Shown here one piece after another: positions 52,397-60,745 of a stretch of DNA of 64,000 bases. The stretch is from contig DASZHO010000102.1 in NCBI GenBank assembly GCA_035937795.1, forward strand, positions 26,122-90,121, in the 5' to 3' direction. Under the pieces are notes generated by a model that saw only the letters and a list, made by a program, of their open reading frames with translations, did not search any database and was not told the DNA's origin. Positions within the stretch are counted from its first letter, which is position 1; every line of letters starts with the position of its first letter. Made by a program: the position numbers and the translations under genes. Source of the DNA: JAMQPK01 sp035937795 (GTDB lineage: Bacteria; Acidobacteriota; Vicinamibacteria; Vicinamibacterales; JAMQPK01).

Positions 52397-52750
52397 TTGA
52401 ACCAGCCTCCCGAAGAAAAGCGCGACCGCGAGCGGGTTGAGATCCTCGGAGAGCTCCATGGAGAGGTGATGATTTTCCAGCCGCTCTCCATCAAGGAAAT
52501 CAGCCAGGGCGGCTGCCTGGTGGAAACGGCATTTCAGCTCCACCTGAACTCGCTGCATGACGTGCGGCTGACGCTCGGCGACCGATCCATCGTGTTGAAA
52601 GGCCGTGTCGCACATTGCCGGATCAGCGACGTCGATCAGGAAATCGTGACCTATCGCTCCGGCATCGAGTTCATCGAGCCGACCGATCGCGTCCGTGTGG
52701 TGATCAGGGAGTTTATCGATGCGATCAAGGCGGGACGAAGAGCGGTGTAG
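52397..52750 (+). CDS. PilZ-domain protein
   Basis: A 117-aa stand-alone PilZ domain. The Arg-rich N-terminus (KRDRERVEI) supplies the RxxxR-type element and IKEISQGGCLVET the second motif (S-x-G-G in place of D/NxSxxG). VRVVIREFIDAIK forms the last helix. It probably binds cyclic di-GMP, although the acidic Asp of the second motif is Glu. The start is TTG at 52397; TACACT 7 nt upstream may be a -10 of a leaderless transcript. Confidence 0.8.
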   Translation: MNQPPEEKRDRERVEILGELHGEVMIFQPLSIKEISQGGCLVETAFQLHLNSLHDVRLTLGDRSIVLKGRVAHCRISDVDQEIVTYRSGIEFIEPTDRVRVVIREFIDAIKAGRRAV

Positions 52751-52764
52751 TAAAAAGCCGTGTA

Positions 52765-52800
52765 GGTAGAAAGTAGAAGGTAGAAGGTAGGAAGTAACTA
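52765..52800. repeat. Heptanucleotide tandem repeat, GTAGAAA/GTAGAAG class
   Basis: Units GTAGAAA, GTAGAAG, GTAGAAG, GTAGGAA lie between the convergent PilZ and GGCT genes. Confidence 0.8.
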
Positions 52801-53199
52801 CTGTCCCTTGAGGTGCTCAATGTAGTCGCCCGACGCAATGCGCGGCGCGCGGCCGAGCGGCGCGTTGTAGAAATACACCCACACATCTTCCTTCCGCCCA
52901 TCGTCCAGGGTGGCCGCAACGCGCACACGGTTGTACAGGCTCCGCTCGGGCTCGGCGGGACGATGGCCTTCGATGCGATCGAGCGCGGCCAGCACTTTCG
53001 GCGCGTCCACCATCTCGAACACTTCCCCCCACACGCGGCCATCGGTCGCGGGAACCGCGGCGGGGTAGATCCCGAGGTCGAACAGCTTGCCACTGATCCA
53101 GGCGCGCCCGGCGAATTTCAGAAATTCGTCGACCCCCGCGCGCGTGGTGCGGTTGAAGCCGGTGCGGAGCGTCCCGTAGAAAAACACCTGATCCGGCAT
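52798..53199 (-). CDS. Gamma-glutamylcyclotransferase (GGCT/AIG2-like) family protein
   Basis: A 133-aa protein with the substrate-loop motif VFFYGTLRTGF near the N-terminus, a glycine-rich GKLFDLGIYPAAVP, VWGEVFEMV, and the catalytic Glu77 in LDRIEGHRP. The family cleaves gamma-glutamyl amino acids or related amides. There is no signal peptide. It is convergent with the PilZ gene. Confidence 0.92.
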   Translation of the reverse strand: MPDQVFFYGTLRTGFNRTTRAGVDEFLKFAGRAWISGKLFDLGIYPAAVPATDGRVWGEVFEMVDAPKVLAALDRIEGHRPAEPERSLYNRVRVAATLDDGRKEDVWVYFYNAPLGRAPRIASGDYIEHLKGQ

Positions 53200-53251
53200 A
53201 AAGGCGGCCGGACCAGTATAACGTGCCGGTTCCGCCTCCGAGGAGCTACGC

Positions 53252-54385
53252 CTACTGTTTCTGTTGATCCGGCCTCTGGGAGGGCTGCTGAGGTGTAATG
53301 GCCTGCATTGCCTGGGCCGTTATTTGAAATGAGAGCTGGACATTGGTGCCGCTGCCGCCAAGCTCAATCGACTTGAACGTGTCCTGGAGCTCGGGCCGGG
53401 AGCCGGCCTGCAGCCGCACGAACGAAACGGCGCCTCGTACGACGTCGCGCAGTTGGTCGGCCGCCGCCTTGTCGGCGGTTTCTGCCTTGATGGTGGCCTT
53501 CACGCCGCCGTCGATGTGTGCGCTGACGGATACGAGCCGCAGCGGCGGCACCTGCCGCCGCACGCCGGCTGGGAGGTGCATTCGGCTGCTCACCGCGTCG
53601 AAGCTTCCCACCACCCAGGCGTTGCCCGACGAGGCATCGCGAATCAATTTCATCAAGTCGGTGTTGGAGGTGATATTCGCGCCGGCGGCGGAATTATCCA
53701 CGGCGCGATGCACGAGATCGATCGGGCCAGTGGCGATTAGATCCGGCTGTATAAAAACCAGCGCCTCCTGAACGTGGGGTGGTCCGGATTGCTCCTGGTG
53801 TGGTGCGGGCTGGTCCTGGTTTGGGACGGGCGGGTTCTGGTGTGGGACGGCCGGGTTCTGGGGACTCGCCTGATCCGTCTGCGGGCTCTGTGGATGCGCC
53901 CGATCGCCCATCTGTCGGGCGATGACGCGTTTGCCGTGGTAATCCTCGACGGAGCCGCCATGATCCTGGAGGAACTGCTCAACTTTAGCCTGGTCGAATG
54001 TGCCCTGGACCAGGACCAGCGCCTGCGGCGGCTCCTCGGACTTGCCGCCGCCGTTTGCGGCGGGGCCCGGCTGAAGGTACGCGACAACGTGATTGACGTC
54101 CTTCTCGAGGTTGATTCCGGCAAATTCGTGGGGCTGCTGCTGGCCGCGGTGCTGCCCCATGGCAAGGCGCTCCAGCTGGCGGCGCACGTCGGAGGACACG
54201 AACGAGTGGACGTCGGCATAGGCCACCATCCCCGCATCGGCCGGTACGAACCGCAATTCCGCGGGAAGCCCCGTGGGATTGGCCGCCGCGCGGTGCAGGG
54301 TGTAGTAGGCGGCGAGCCCGCCGCCGATGCCGAGCAGGAGGACGGCAGCAGACCCGACCAGGAAATAACGGCTTTTGGTCGTCAT
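53252..54385 (-). CDS. DUF3352-like membrane-anchored protein with Pro/Gln repeats
   Basis: A 377-aa protein. One N-terminal helix (YFLVGSAAVLLLGIGGGLAAYYTL), then an extracytoplasmic domain resembling DUF3352 (FVPADAGMVAYADVHSFVSSDVRRQLERLAMG, LVLVQGTFDQAKVEQFLQDHGG). A repeat segment follows (PQNPAVPHQNPPVPNQDQPAPH; seven-residue period, from 21-bp DNA units at 53776-53862). The tail is Gln/Pro-rich. The function is unknown. It looks exported but anchored. Confidence 0.75.
   Translation of the reverse strand: MTTKSRYFLVGSAAVLLLGIGGGLAAYYTLHRAAANPTGLPAELRFVPADAGMVAYADVHSFVSSDVRRQLERLAMGQHRGQQQPHEFAGINLEKDVNHVVAYLQPGPAANGGGKSEEPPQALVLVQGTFDQAKVEQFLQDHGGSVEDYHGKRVIARQMGDRAHPQSPQTDQASPQNPAVPHQNPPVPNQDQPAPHQEQSGPPHVQEALVFIQPDLIATGPIDLVHRAVDNSAAGANITSNTDLMKLIRDASSGNAWVVGSFDAVSSRMHLPAGVRRQVPPLRLVSVSAHIDGGVKATIKAETADKAAADQLRDVVRGAVSFVRLQAGSRPELQDTFKSIELGGSGTNVQLSFQITAQAMQAITPQQPSQRPDQQKQ
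53776..53862. repeat. 21-bp tandem repeats in the DUF3352-like gene
   Basis: About four copies of a 21-bp unit built around GTTCTGG/GTCCTGG and GGGACGG encode seven-residue Pro/Gln/Asn repeats. The 21-bp length equals three 7-nt units. Confidence 0.75.
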
Positions 54386-54548
54386 AGGGATGTCATGGGG
54401 ATATAACCAGATAGACGAAACGGCGGGGTCGCAGGTTCCCGCAAAACTGGTCGGGGGGCCTCTTTGGACGCCAGAGACGCCACCTCGCCCAGACGGCGGA
54501 AGCCGGACCGTCGAAGGCGGACCGTCGAAGCCGGACCGTCCTTTCAGC
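54386..54548. repeat. Gap with heptanucleotide repeat, GCCGGAC/CGTCGAA class (54495-54540)
   Basis: GGCGGAA, GCCGGAC, CGTCGAA, GGCGGAC, CGTCGAA, GCCGGAC, CGTC run from 54495 to 54540 (14-nt composite period). I see no gene in this gap. Confidence 0.8.
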
Positions 54549-55394
54549 TCACTGCTCGAGGACGTACTCGCGGGTCTGCAGGGCGTGTGCGGCGAAGCCC
54601 AGCGCCACGACCAGGATGAGGCAGAGCGAGAAAATGCTCGATGGCGCCGACGGCGGCTCGGAAAACAACGACTGAATGGCGGTCATCGTCTCGTCGTGCG
54701 GCATCGCGTGGGGGACGAGCGATTGGAGATAATAGGCCACCGTAAACTGCCGGAGGTATCCGGGAACCACCAGCGCGAGCTGCTCCCAGCCAAACACAAG
54801 AATCAGACTCACCACGAGCGGCCTGGGGACGCTCGCCCCGATAAGCGCGAACACCGCGCCGTACACCGCCAATCCAAGCGCCAGCAACCCCAAATCGGCC
54901 AGCAGGAGCGGGAACGTTTCGGCGATGCTGCCGCCGCCAATGGGTGTGAGGAGCACATAGGCCGCCATCACCGACGGCAGCACGACCAGGACGGTACATG
55001 CCAGGTAGGCCAGGTATTTGCCGACCACGATGGAGCCGCGTGCGATGGGACGGGTGAACAAATAGGTAATCGTCCGATCGTCCACTTCATCGGACACGAG
55101 CGCCGTGCCGTAGAAGGCACCGAGCACCGGCACGACGAATCGCAGATACAGCAGCCAAATCATCCCGCCGAACATCACCGGCCCGCCCACGCGGGCGCCG
55201 TTCACGCGCAACGCCGACACGCCGGAGGCGTCGAGCGCGCGCAATACCAGGGCCAGCACCACCGGACCGCCGGCGGCCAGCGCCATGAACACGGTCCGCC
55301 GCGACCACAGCAGCTGCCCCACCGCGATGTCGAATATCCGCAGTGTCGCGGTGAGAAAGGATAGCGGGCGGCGCGGCGTGGAATCAGCGCTCAT
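54549..55394 (-). CDS. ABC transporter permease
   Basis: A 281-aa ABC-2 type permease with six helices, starting with a cytoplasmic coupling helix region (FDIAVGQLLWSRRTVFMALAAGGPVV). The segment VSDEVDDRTITYLFTRPIARGSIVVGKYLA is typical of ABC-2 exporters. ATG 55394 overlaps the ATPase gene stop by ATGA. It is last gene of the four-gene exporter operon. Confidence 0.9.
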   Translation of the reverse strand: MSADSTPRRPLSFLTATLRIFDIAVGQLLWSRRTVFMALAAGGPVVLALVLRALDASGVSALRVNGARVGGPVMFGGMIWLLYLRFVVPVLGAFYGTALVSDEVDDRTITYLFTRPIARGSIVVGKYLAYLACTVLVVLPSVMAAYVLLTPIGGGSIAETFPLLLADLGLLALGLAVYGAVFALIGASVPRPLVVSLILVFGWEQLALVVPGYLRQFTVAYYLQSLVPHAMPHDETMTAIQSLFSEPPSAPSSIFSLCLILVVALGFAAHALQTREYVLEQ

Positions 55395-56320
55395 GATTTC
55401 ACGAGATAGTCGAACACGGCCTGCAGATTGTCGTCGGGCGACGTCACTTCGTAGATATCGCCGGTCGGATCGGCTGCCGCCATTCCGGTCAAGCGAGCAT
55501 AAAAGACGTCGGGCCTGGCGGTCTGGACATACACCGCGCCGTCTTCGAAGCGCAGGCTGAGCAGGTCGTCGTGCGCCACGAGCTCCCTGGCCAGTTCCCG
55601 CGGATGCCTGGAACGGATGCACACCGTGTGAGGATGTTCGTCGATCAAGTCGCGAATCTGATGCACGTTGCCTTCGGCCAGCACGCGGCCGTTGTGCATC
55701 AGCAGGATGTTGGACGTGAGCGCTTCGATTTCGTGGAGGACGTGGCTCGAGACGATCACATTCTTGCCCGATGCGGCCCAGGTGCGCAGCAGCCGGATCG
55801 TTTTCCGCCGCGCCAGCGGGTCCATTCCGGACAGCGGCTCGTCGAGAATCAGCAGGTCGGGCGAGTGGGCGATCGACTGCGCCAATTTCACGCGCTGGCG
55901 CATGCCCTTGCTATACGCGCCGATGCGCTTGTTGGCGGCCTCCTGCAGATCGACCTGTTCGAGGGCGGCAACGCCCGCGGCGACGGCTTCGCGCTCGCCA
56001 TAGCCCTGCAGCCGAAGGAGCGCCGCGAGCCATTCGAGCCCGGTCATACGGTCGTAGAACGCGTCCTGTTCGGGGCAGACGCCCATGCGAAGGTAGATCG
56101 CGGGATTGCCCCAGACCGGCTCCCCCAGCACGCGCACCGCGCCCTTGCTCGGCTTGAGCTGGCCGGTGATCAGCTTGAGCAGCGTGGACTTCCCCGCGCC
56201 GTTTGGCCCGAGCAGTCCGGTGACGCCGCCGGCCACGCTGAGGGTGACATCATTCAGGCCGATCACCTGCCCGTACCACTTCGACAGATGCTCGGTCGAC
56301 ACGATGGCGGCCTCGGTCAT
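55391..56320 (-). CDS. ABC transporter ATP-binding protein
   Basis: A 309-aa ATPase with Walker A GLLGPNGAGKSTLLKLI, Q-loop CPEQDAF, signature YSKGMRQRVKLAQSI, Walker B DLLILDEPLSGMDP and H-loop SSHVLHEI. The C-terminal ~90 residues are the accessory domain common in NatA/CcmA-type exporters. ATG 56320 gives the normal start; the long frame beyond it is antisense noise. It overlaps genes on both sides by ATGA. Confidence 0.93.
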   Translation of the reverse strand: MTEAAIVSTEHLSKWYGQVIGLNDVTLSVAGGVTGLLGPNGAGKSTLLKLITGQLKPSKGAVRVLGEPVWGNPAIYLRMGVCPEQDAFYDRMTGLEWLAALLRLQGYGEREAVAAGVAALEQVDLQEAANKRIGAYSKGMRQRVKLAQSIAHSPDLLILDEPLSGMDPLARRKTIRLLRTWAASGKNVIVSSHVLHEIEALTSNILLMHNGRVLAEGNVHQIRDLIDEHPHTVCIRSRHPRELARELVAHDDLLSLRFEDGAVYVQTARPDVFYARLTGMAAADPTGDIYEVTSPDDNLQAVFDYLVKS

Positions 56321-57156
56321 GTCACGACCTCGATGGCGCGGATGCGGCGGTTCAGGACGGCGGCCGACACCACCACCAGCGCCACGAGGAACATCGCCGA
56401 CACGATCGGCGGCGTCTCGTAGCGCGGCGGCAGGCGGAAGATCACGTCGCCCACCTGTGCAAGATTGCTGAACGCCGCAATCCACGAAAAGGCCGTGCTC
56501 TGGGTCGCGACGCGGGTGGCGCCGAAAATGGCCTGCGTGAAGAAGGCAAAGCCGGCGTACATCACGGCGACGAACCACCGGCTCTTGCTCAACGACGACA
56601 ACGCGAGCATCGTGAAGGCACCCACGGCGACTTCCACAAGCGAGAAAATCGCAACAGCCGGTATCAGATACAGGTTGTGACGGATGAACGTGCTGTTGCC
56701 GGCAAATAGCGGCTCGAGAATCAAGAGGAGCGTGGCCGGCACCCACGTCACGAACGCGAGCGCCGCCATCAGGGTGGCCAGTTTTCCGGCCACATACTGC
56801 GTGCGCGTAATGGGGCGCGAGAGATACAACTGCAGCGCATTGGCGCGTATGTCGTCCGCAATCAAGCCGGAGCCGGCATACACGGTGATGAAGAACACGA
56901 ACAGCTCCTGCTGATCCAGAAAGTCGCGGAAGGTCCGGCCCGTCACCGCCAGAAACGAGGCCTGCGGAAAGTTGGCCACCACGTAGATCTGCACGCCGCG
57001 GATGACGCAGGGGATCCAGGCCACCAGCATCAGATAGAGGAAGGCCCGTTTCCGGGTCAGCGCGCGCAGCCCCTGCAGCGCAATCACCACCCACGCGCGC
57101 CCTCGCACGTCGAGGCCGTCTTCACGCCGACGATAGCGCTCGCGGTGGATCGGCAC
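56317..57156 (-). CDS. ABC transporter permease
   Basis: A 279-aa ABC-2 permease. GTG 57156 is used because TAG of the preceding gene overlaps it by one base (TAGTG) and no in-frame ATG lies before the first helix. The pattern SGLIADDIRANALQLYLSRPITRTQYVAGKLA matches ABC-2 exporters. Six helices are visible. Its stop overlaps the next ATPase gene by ATGA. Confidence 0.9.
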   Translation of the reverse strand: MPIHRERYRRREDGLDVRGRAWVVIALQGLRALTRKRAFLYLMLVAWIPCVIRGVQIYVVANFPQASFLAVTGRTFRDFLDQQELFVFFITVYAGSGLIADDIRANALQLYLSRPITRTQYVAGKLATLMAALAFVTWVPATLLLILEPLFAGNSTFIRHNLYLIPAVAIFSLVEVAVGAFTMLALSSLSKSRWFVAVMYAGFAFFTQAIFGATRVATQSTAFSWIAAFSNLAQVGDVIFRLPPRYETPPIVSAMFLVALVVVSAAVLNRRIRAIEVVT

Positions 57157-58091
57157 TAGCCCTGCTCCTCGCTCTCGCGCACGGCGCGCGCGAACACGTC
57201 TTCGAGGGTCGGCAGGCTCGGCTTCAGATGGCGGACCTGTGCGCCGACGGCCGCAGCCGACGCGAAGAGCTCGTGCGCGTCGGTCTCGGCCGGCAAGAGC
57301 ACGCGAAGAAGGTCGCTGTCGGTCTCGCGGCAATCGAACGACCGGCTGCGCAGCTCCTCGACGAACGCGGACTGATTGCCTTTGATGCGCACCTCGAACA
57401 TGCGCCCGGCCGGGCCCTTCAGCGTAGCGATCGGCCCGCGCATCACCACGTGCCCGCGGTTCATCACGACGACCGACGCGCAGACCGATTCGACGTCGGG
57501 CATCATGTGGGACGACAAAATCAGGCTGATGTTCTTGTTGTGGGCAAGATCCCGCACGAGCGCCAGCATTTCTTCGCGGCCCTTCGGATCCATGCCGTTC
57601 GTGGGCTCGTCGAGCAGCAGAAGATCGGGATCGTGCACGATCGCCTGCGCCAGCTTGATGCGCTGCTTCATACCCGTAGAGTAGGTCTCCACCGTGCGAT
57701 AGCGCGCTTCGCCGAGCCCCACGTAGTACAGCACTTCGTGCGCGCGCTGCATGGCGTCGGCGGCGGGCAGGCCGGAAAGCTCGCCGCAGTAGGCGACGAA
57801 CGACACGGCGGTCATGCCGGGAATCTGCGCGTCGTTTTCCGGCATGTAGCCGATGCGCTCGCGGATTTTCAGCGCGGCGCTGGCCACATCAAGGCCGAGC
57901 ACATGCATCGTCCCGCCACTGGGTTTGACGAGCCCGAGCAGCGCCTTCAGCATCGTGCTCTTGCCGGCGCCGTTCGGGCCGAGCAGGCCGACCGCTCCGG
58001 TGGGAAACTCCGTCGAGACCTCTGAGAGCGCCCACTGCGTGCCATAGGCCACGCTGACGTTCTCGAGGGTGGCGGCGACGTCATCGGCCAT
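57156..58091 (-). CDS. ABC transporter ATP-binding protein
   Basis: A 311-aa ATPase with Walker A GLLGPNGAGKSTMLKAL, Q-loop YMPENDAQIPG, signature YSTGMKQRIKLAQAI, Walker B DLLLLDEPTNGMDP and H-loop SSHMMPDV. It is first gene of an operon with two ATPases and two permeases, all overlapping. This is either a heterotetrameric exporter or two related exporters in series. The substrate is unknown. Confidence 0.93.
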   Translation of the reverse strand: MADDVAATLENVSVAYGTQWALSEVSTEFPTGAVGLLGPNGAGKSTMLKALLGLVKPSGGTMHVLGLDVASAALKIRERIGYMPENDAQIPGMTAVSFVAYCGELSGLPAADAMQRAHEVLYYVGLGEARYRTVETYSTGMKQRIKLAQAIVHDPDLLLLDEPTNGMDPKGREEMLALVRDLAHNKNISLILSSHMMPDVESVCASVVVMNRGHVVMRGPIATLKGPAGRMFEVRIKGNQSAFVEELRSRSFDCRETDSDLLRVLLPAETDAHELFASAAAVGAQVRHLKPSLPTLEDVFARAVRESEEQG

Positions 58092-58169
58092 CAGGAGCCT
58101 ATACGGACGCGGCGAAGACCGCGTTCCCGGACAGGGCTGGCGGCCCGTCCACGCTCGTCAAGGAGGCCG

Positions 58170-58727
58170 CTAGAGGCCCAGCGCATCCGCGCGCTCGCGC
58201 ATGAACCCGATCACGTTCGCGATGTGCTCTTCGAGCGGGAGGCCGAGCTCCTCAGCGCCCCTGCGCAGGTCGTCGCGGCTCACGCCGCGCGCGAAGGCCT
58301 TGTCCTTCATCCGTTTGATCACAGAGGCCGGTTCCAGGTCGCGGACGCTCTTGGACGGGCGGACCAGCGCCGCAGCGGTGATGAAGCCCGCCATTTCATC
58401 GCAGGCGAACAGCGTGTGCTCCAGCTTCGACTCGCGCGGGGTGTTGGTATGCTCGCCGTGTGAGAGGATGGCGCGGATGACGAACTCGGGACAGCCGCGG
58501 ACGCGAAGAATCTCCGCGCCTTTGAACGGGTGATCCGCGAGATCCGGATACTGTTCGTAGTCAAAGTCGTGAAGCAGCGCGACGAACCCCCACACCTCTT
58601 CGTCCTCGGCGAACTTGCGCGCATAGCCGCGCACGGCCGCCTCCACCGCAAGCGCATGCTTGCGCAGGCTCTCGCCCCTGGTGTGCTCGGTCAGCAGGTT
58701 CCAGGCTGTGTCGCGGGTAAGCTGCAT
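58170..58727 (-). CDS. HD-domain phosphohydrolase
   Basis: A 185-aa HD protein with the metal motif ALLHDFDYEQYP, an upstream His in LRKHALAVEAAVR, a mid HPFKGAEILR and Asp in FACDEMAGFI. Similar small HD proteins act on nucleotides. It starts 1 bp from the SDR gene's end and is likely cotranscribed with the SDR and Nudix genes. Substrate unknown. Confidence 0.9.
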   Translation of the reverse strand: MQLTRDTAWNLLTEHTRGESLRKHALAVEAAVRGYARKFAEDEEVWGFVALLHDFDYEQYPDLADHPFKGAEILRVRGCPEFVIRAILSHGEHTNTPRESKLEHTLFACDEMAGFITAAALVRPSKSVRDLEPASVIKRMKDKAFARGVSRDDLRRGAEELGLPLEEHIANVIGFMRERADALGL

Positions 58728-58728
58728 G

Positions 58729-59523
58729 CTATTTTTCTGCCGGGCGCGCGGCTCTGTGCGACAGGACCACCATCATCGGGCGCGGGATCAGCCGCGCAGC
58801 CAGCGGGATCAGTTTATTGCGCAGCCCCGGGATCACCACCGCCTTTCCTTTCATCATGCCGTCGTAGCCGGCGCGCGCCACGGTCGGCGCGTCCATCAGG
58901 AACGCCTCGAACAGCCGCGACCGCTCGGAGCCGGCGCGCACCTTGAACTCCGACTCGGTCGGTCCGGGGCACAGGGCCGTCACGGTCACGCCTTTCGGGC
59001 TCAACTCGTAATCGATCGCGTCGGAGAACGACAGCACGAAAGCCTTGGTTGCGTAATAGATCGACATCCACGGTCCCGGCACAAACGCCGCGGTCGACGC
59101 CACGTTCAACACTCTGCCGTGCTGCTTTTGAACCATCCCGGGCAAGAATCTTTTTGTCAGCTCGACCACCGAGGTCACGTTGAGCTGAATCATCTTGAGC
59201 TCCGCGTCGAGATCGGTGTTCACGAACTGGCCGTAAAGGCCGACACCGGCGTTGTTCACGAGGTTTTCCACGGCAAGACCTTCGGCGCTCACGCTGCGAT
59301 GCACCCGCGCCGGTCCGCCGGGGTCGGCAAGATCCTCGGTGAACCAGGCGACCTTCACGTTGTGACTCCGCTCGAGCTCGATGGCGCGGGCCTGCAGCTT
59401 CTCCCTGTTCCGCGCCACGAGAATCAGGTCGTGGCCGTGCTCGGCAAATACCATTGCGAGCGCTGCCCCAATGCCGGTCGACGCGCCGGTAATCAGGGTC
59501 CGCCCCTTTGCGCCGTTCACCAT
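58729..59523 (-). CDS. Short-chain dehydrogenase/reductase (SDR)
   Basis: A 264-aa classical SDR with cofactor motif TLITGASTGIGAALA, NNAGVG, the active-site Ser in NVASTAAFVPGP and the YYATK catalytic pair. It should reduce or oxidise a carbonyl/alcohol with NAD(P). It overlaps the Nudix gene's stop by 7 bp and is followed by the HD gene. Confidence 0.94.
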   Translation of the reverse strand: MVNGAKGRTLITGASTGIGAALAMVFAEHGHDLILVARNREKLQARAIELERSHNVKVAWFTEDLADPGGPARVHRSVSAEGLAVENLVNNAGVGLYGQFVNTDLDAELKMIQLNVTSVVELTKRFLPGMVQKQHGRVLNVASTAAFVPGPWMSIYYATKAFVLSFSDAIDYELSPKGVTVTALCPGPTESEFKVRAGSERSRLFEAFLMDAPTVARAGYDGMMKGKAVVIPGLRNKLIPLAARLIPRPMMVVLSHRAARPAEK

Positions 59524-60362
59524 CGTTCACTCCTCGCCAGACTCAGGGCCTTCTCGATCACGGACGTGGCTTTGGGTGTAAGGCTGAAGCGCGCCAGGTC
59601 GGCGGGATCGACGAGCTCGGCCGCCGCAACGTCGGACCCCGGCATCAGCGCACCGCCAACGGGGCGGCACAGATAATCGATCAGCACGTAGTGATAGCGC
59701 ACTCGACGCTCGGGGTCGAGCAGAATCCGATCGAACACGTCGACGACGGGCCCGACGCGAACGACAAGGGCGGTCTCTTCGAGCATCTCGCGCGCGAGGC
59801 CGGCTTCCAGGGTTTCACCCAGCTCCAGCCGGCCCCCGGGGAGGCTCCATTGCCCGGCCAGCGGCTCGTACTTGCGCTTCACCAGCACGACCTTGCCGTC
59901 CTGCAGGATCACCGCGCCCACGCCGACAATCGGCTGCGCCGGATACTGGCGCGACGGCCTGACACCGGCAGCGGGCACCGGTTCTTCCTCGACCTGAAAA
60001 CTCAACGGATGAAGAACAGTGCGCTGCTTGCGAATCAGGCCGTCTTCGATCCAGAAATCATCGTACCCGGCGCTGGTTGCGACCTCGCTGTTACCGGGGC
60101 TCAGCTCGTGCCCGCGCCACTCCGCCTGCATCGCGCCGGTCTCAACCCTGGCAATCATCCGCACGTTTCGCCTGGCGGATCGCGCGATGAGCGCCGCCAG
60201 CGCGCGCCGCACCGCGTCTCGTCCTTCGGACAGATCGTTTCCCACCTCGCTCACCGCTTCGTCGTGGTAAAACGCCATGAGGCCATCGAGATCGCCGGCA
60301 TTGAACGCCTCGAACCAGGCTCGAATCACGTCGAAAGGGTCGCGCGGCGCGCCAGCGGACAT
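59517..60362 (-). CDS. NTF2/SnoaL-like domain fused to a Nudix hydrolase
   Basis: A 281-aa protein. Residues ~1-125 look like a SnoaL/NTF2 fold (IRAWFEAFNAGDLDGLMAFYHDEAV, RKQRTVLHPL). Residues ~145-275 are a Nudix domain with a complete box, GGRLELGETLEAGLAREMLEETAL, preceded by VGVGAVILQDGKVVLVKRKYEPLAGQWSLP. The Nudix part hydrolyses nucleoside-diphosphate-linked substrates; the NTF2 part may bind the substrate or dimerise. Nothing in the DNA suggests that two genes were joined by frameshift. Confidence 0.88.
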   Translation of the reverse strand: MSAGAPRDPFDVIRAWFEAFNAGDLDGLMAFYHDEAVSEVGNDLSEGRDAVRRALAALIARSARRNVRMIARVETGAMQAEWRGHELSPGNSEVATSAGYDDFWIEDGLIRKQRTVLHPLSFQVEEEPVPAAGVRPSRQYPAQPIVGVGAVILQDGKVVLVKRKYEPLAGQWSLPGGRLELGETLEAGLAREMLEETALVVRVGPVVDVFDRILLDPERRVRYHYVLIDYLCRPVGGALMPGSDVAAAELVDPADLARFSLTPKATSVIEKALSLARSERW

Positions 60363-60472
60363 ATGGGCTGGGATAGCTTAAGGTAAATTAAACGTGGATG
60401 CATTGGCACCACGGACGGGCTCGGCCGATCTACGGTCGAGCCGCTTATAATTGTCGCTGGAGTGACCATGGT

Positions 60473-60745
60473 ATGAGGATTAACACCGCCCGCGAGTTTC
60501 GGGATACGACAGGCCTCTTGCGTTCCAGAACTCCGATCCTGGTCATGCGCCGAGGACGAGTCGCGGGGATCTTCTTTCCTCGCCCTGAGCTCACACTCCC
60601 GATTGAGCTCAAGCGAGAGCTGTACGACATGCTGAGCAGCGACGTGGCCCGCCAGCTGAAGCGACGGAAGGTTTCCGAAGACGACGTGCTAAAGGATTTC
60701 GAGGCGTCACGGAAGAAACGCCGTGCAACTCGTCGCCGACGCTAA
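60473..60745 (+). CDS. Antitoxin-like protein of a PIN toxin pair
   Basis: A 90-aa, very basic protein: MRINTAREFRDTTGLLRSRTPILVMRRGRVAGIFFPRP at the N-terminus resembles Phd/AbrB-type antitoxin folds. A Lys/Arg-rich helical tail (ASRKKRRATRRRR) follows. It overlaps a PIN-domain frame by 23 bp, a layout typical of VapBC-like pairs. ATG 60473 is chosen since the upstream extension lacks support. TATAAT at 60446-60451 may be its -10. Confidence 0.72.
   Translation: MRINTAREFRDTTGLLRSRTPILVMRRGRVAGIFFPRPELTLPIELKRELYDMLSSDVARQLKRRKVSEDDVLKDFEASRKKRRATRRRR

Noticed and set aside
54375..55364. 329-aa plus-strand open frame rich in Arg, His and Gln
   Set aside because: It is the mirror of the ABC permease frame and has no recognisable fold.
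56321..57094. N-terminal extension of the ABC ATPase frame
   Set aside because: It overlaps the upstream permease gene in another frame; the ABC domain starts at ATG 56320.
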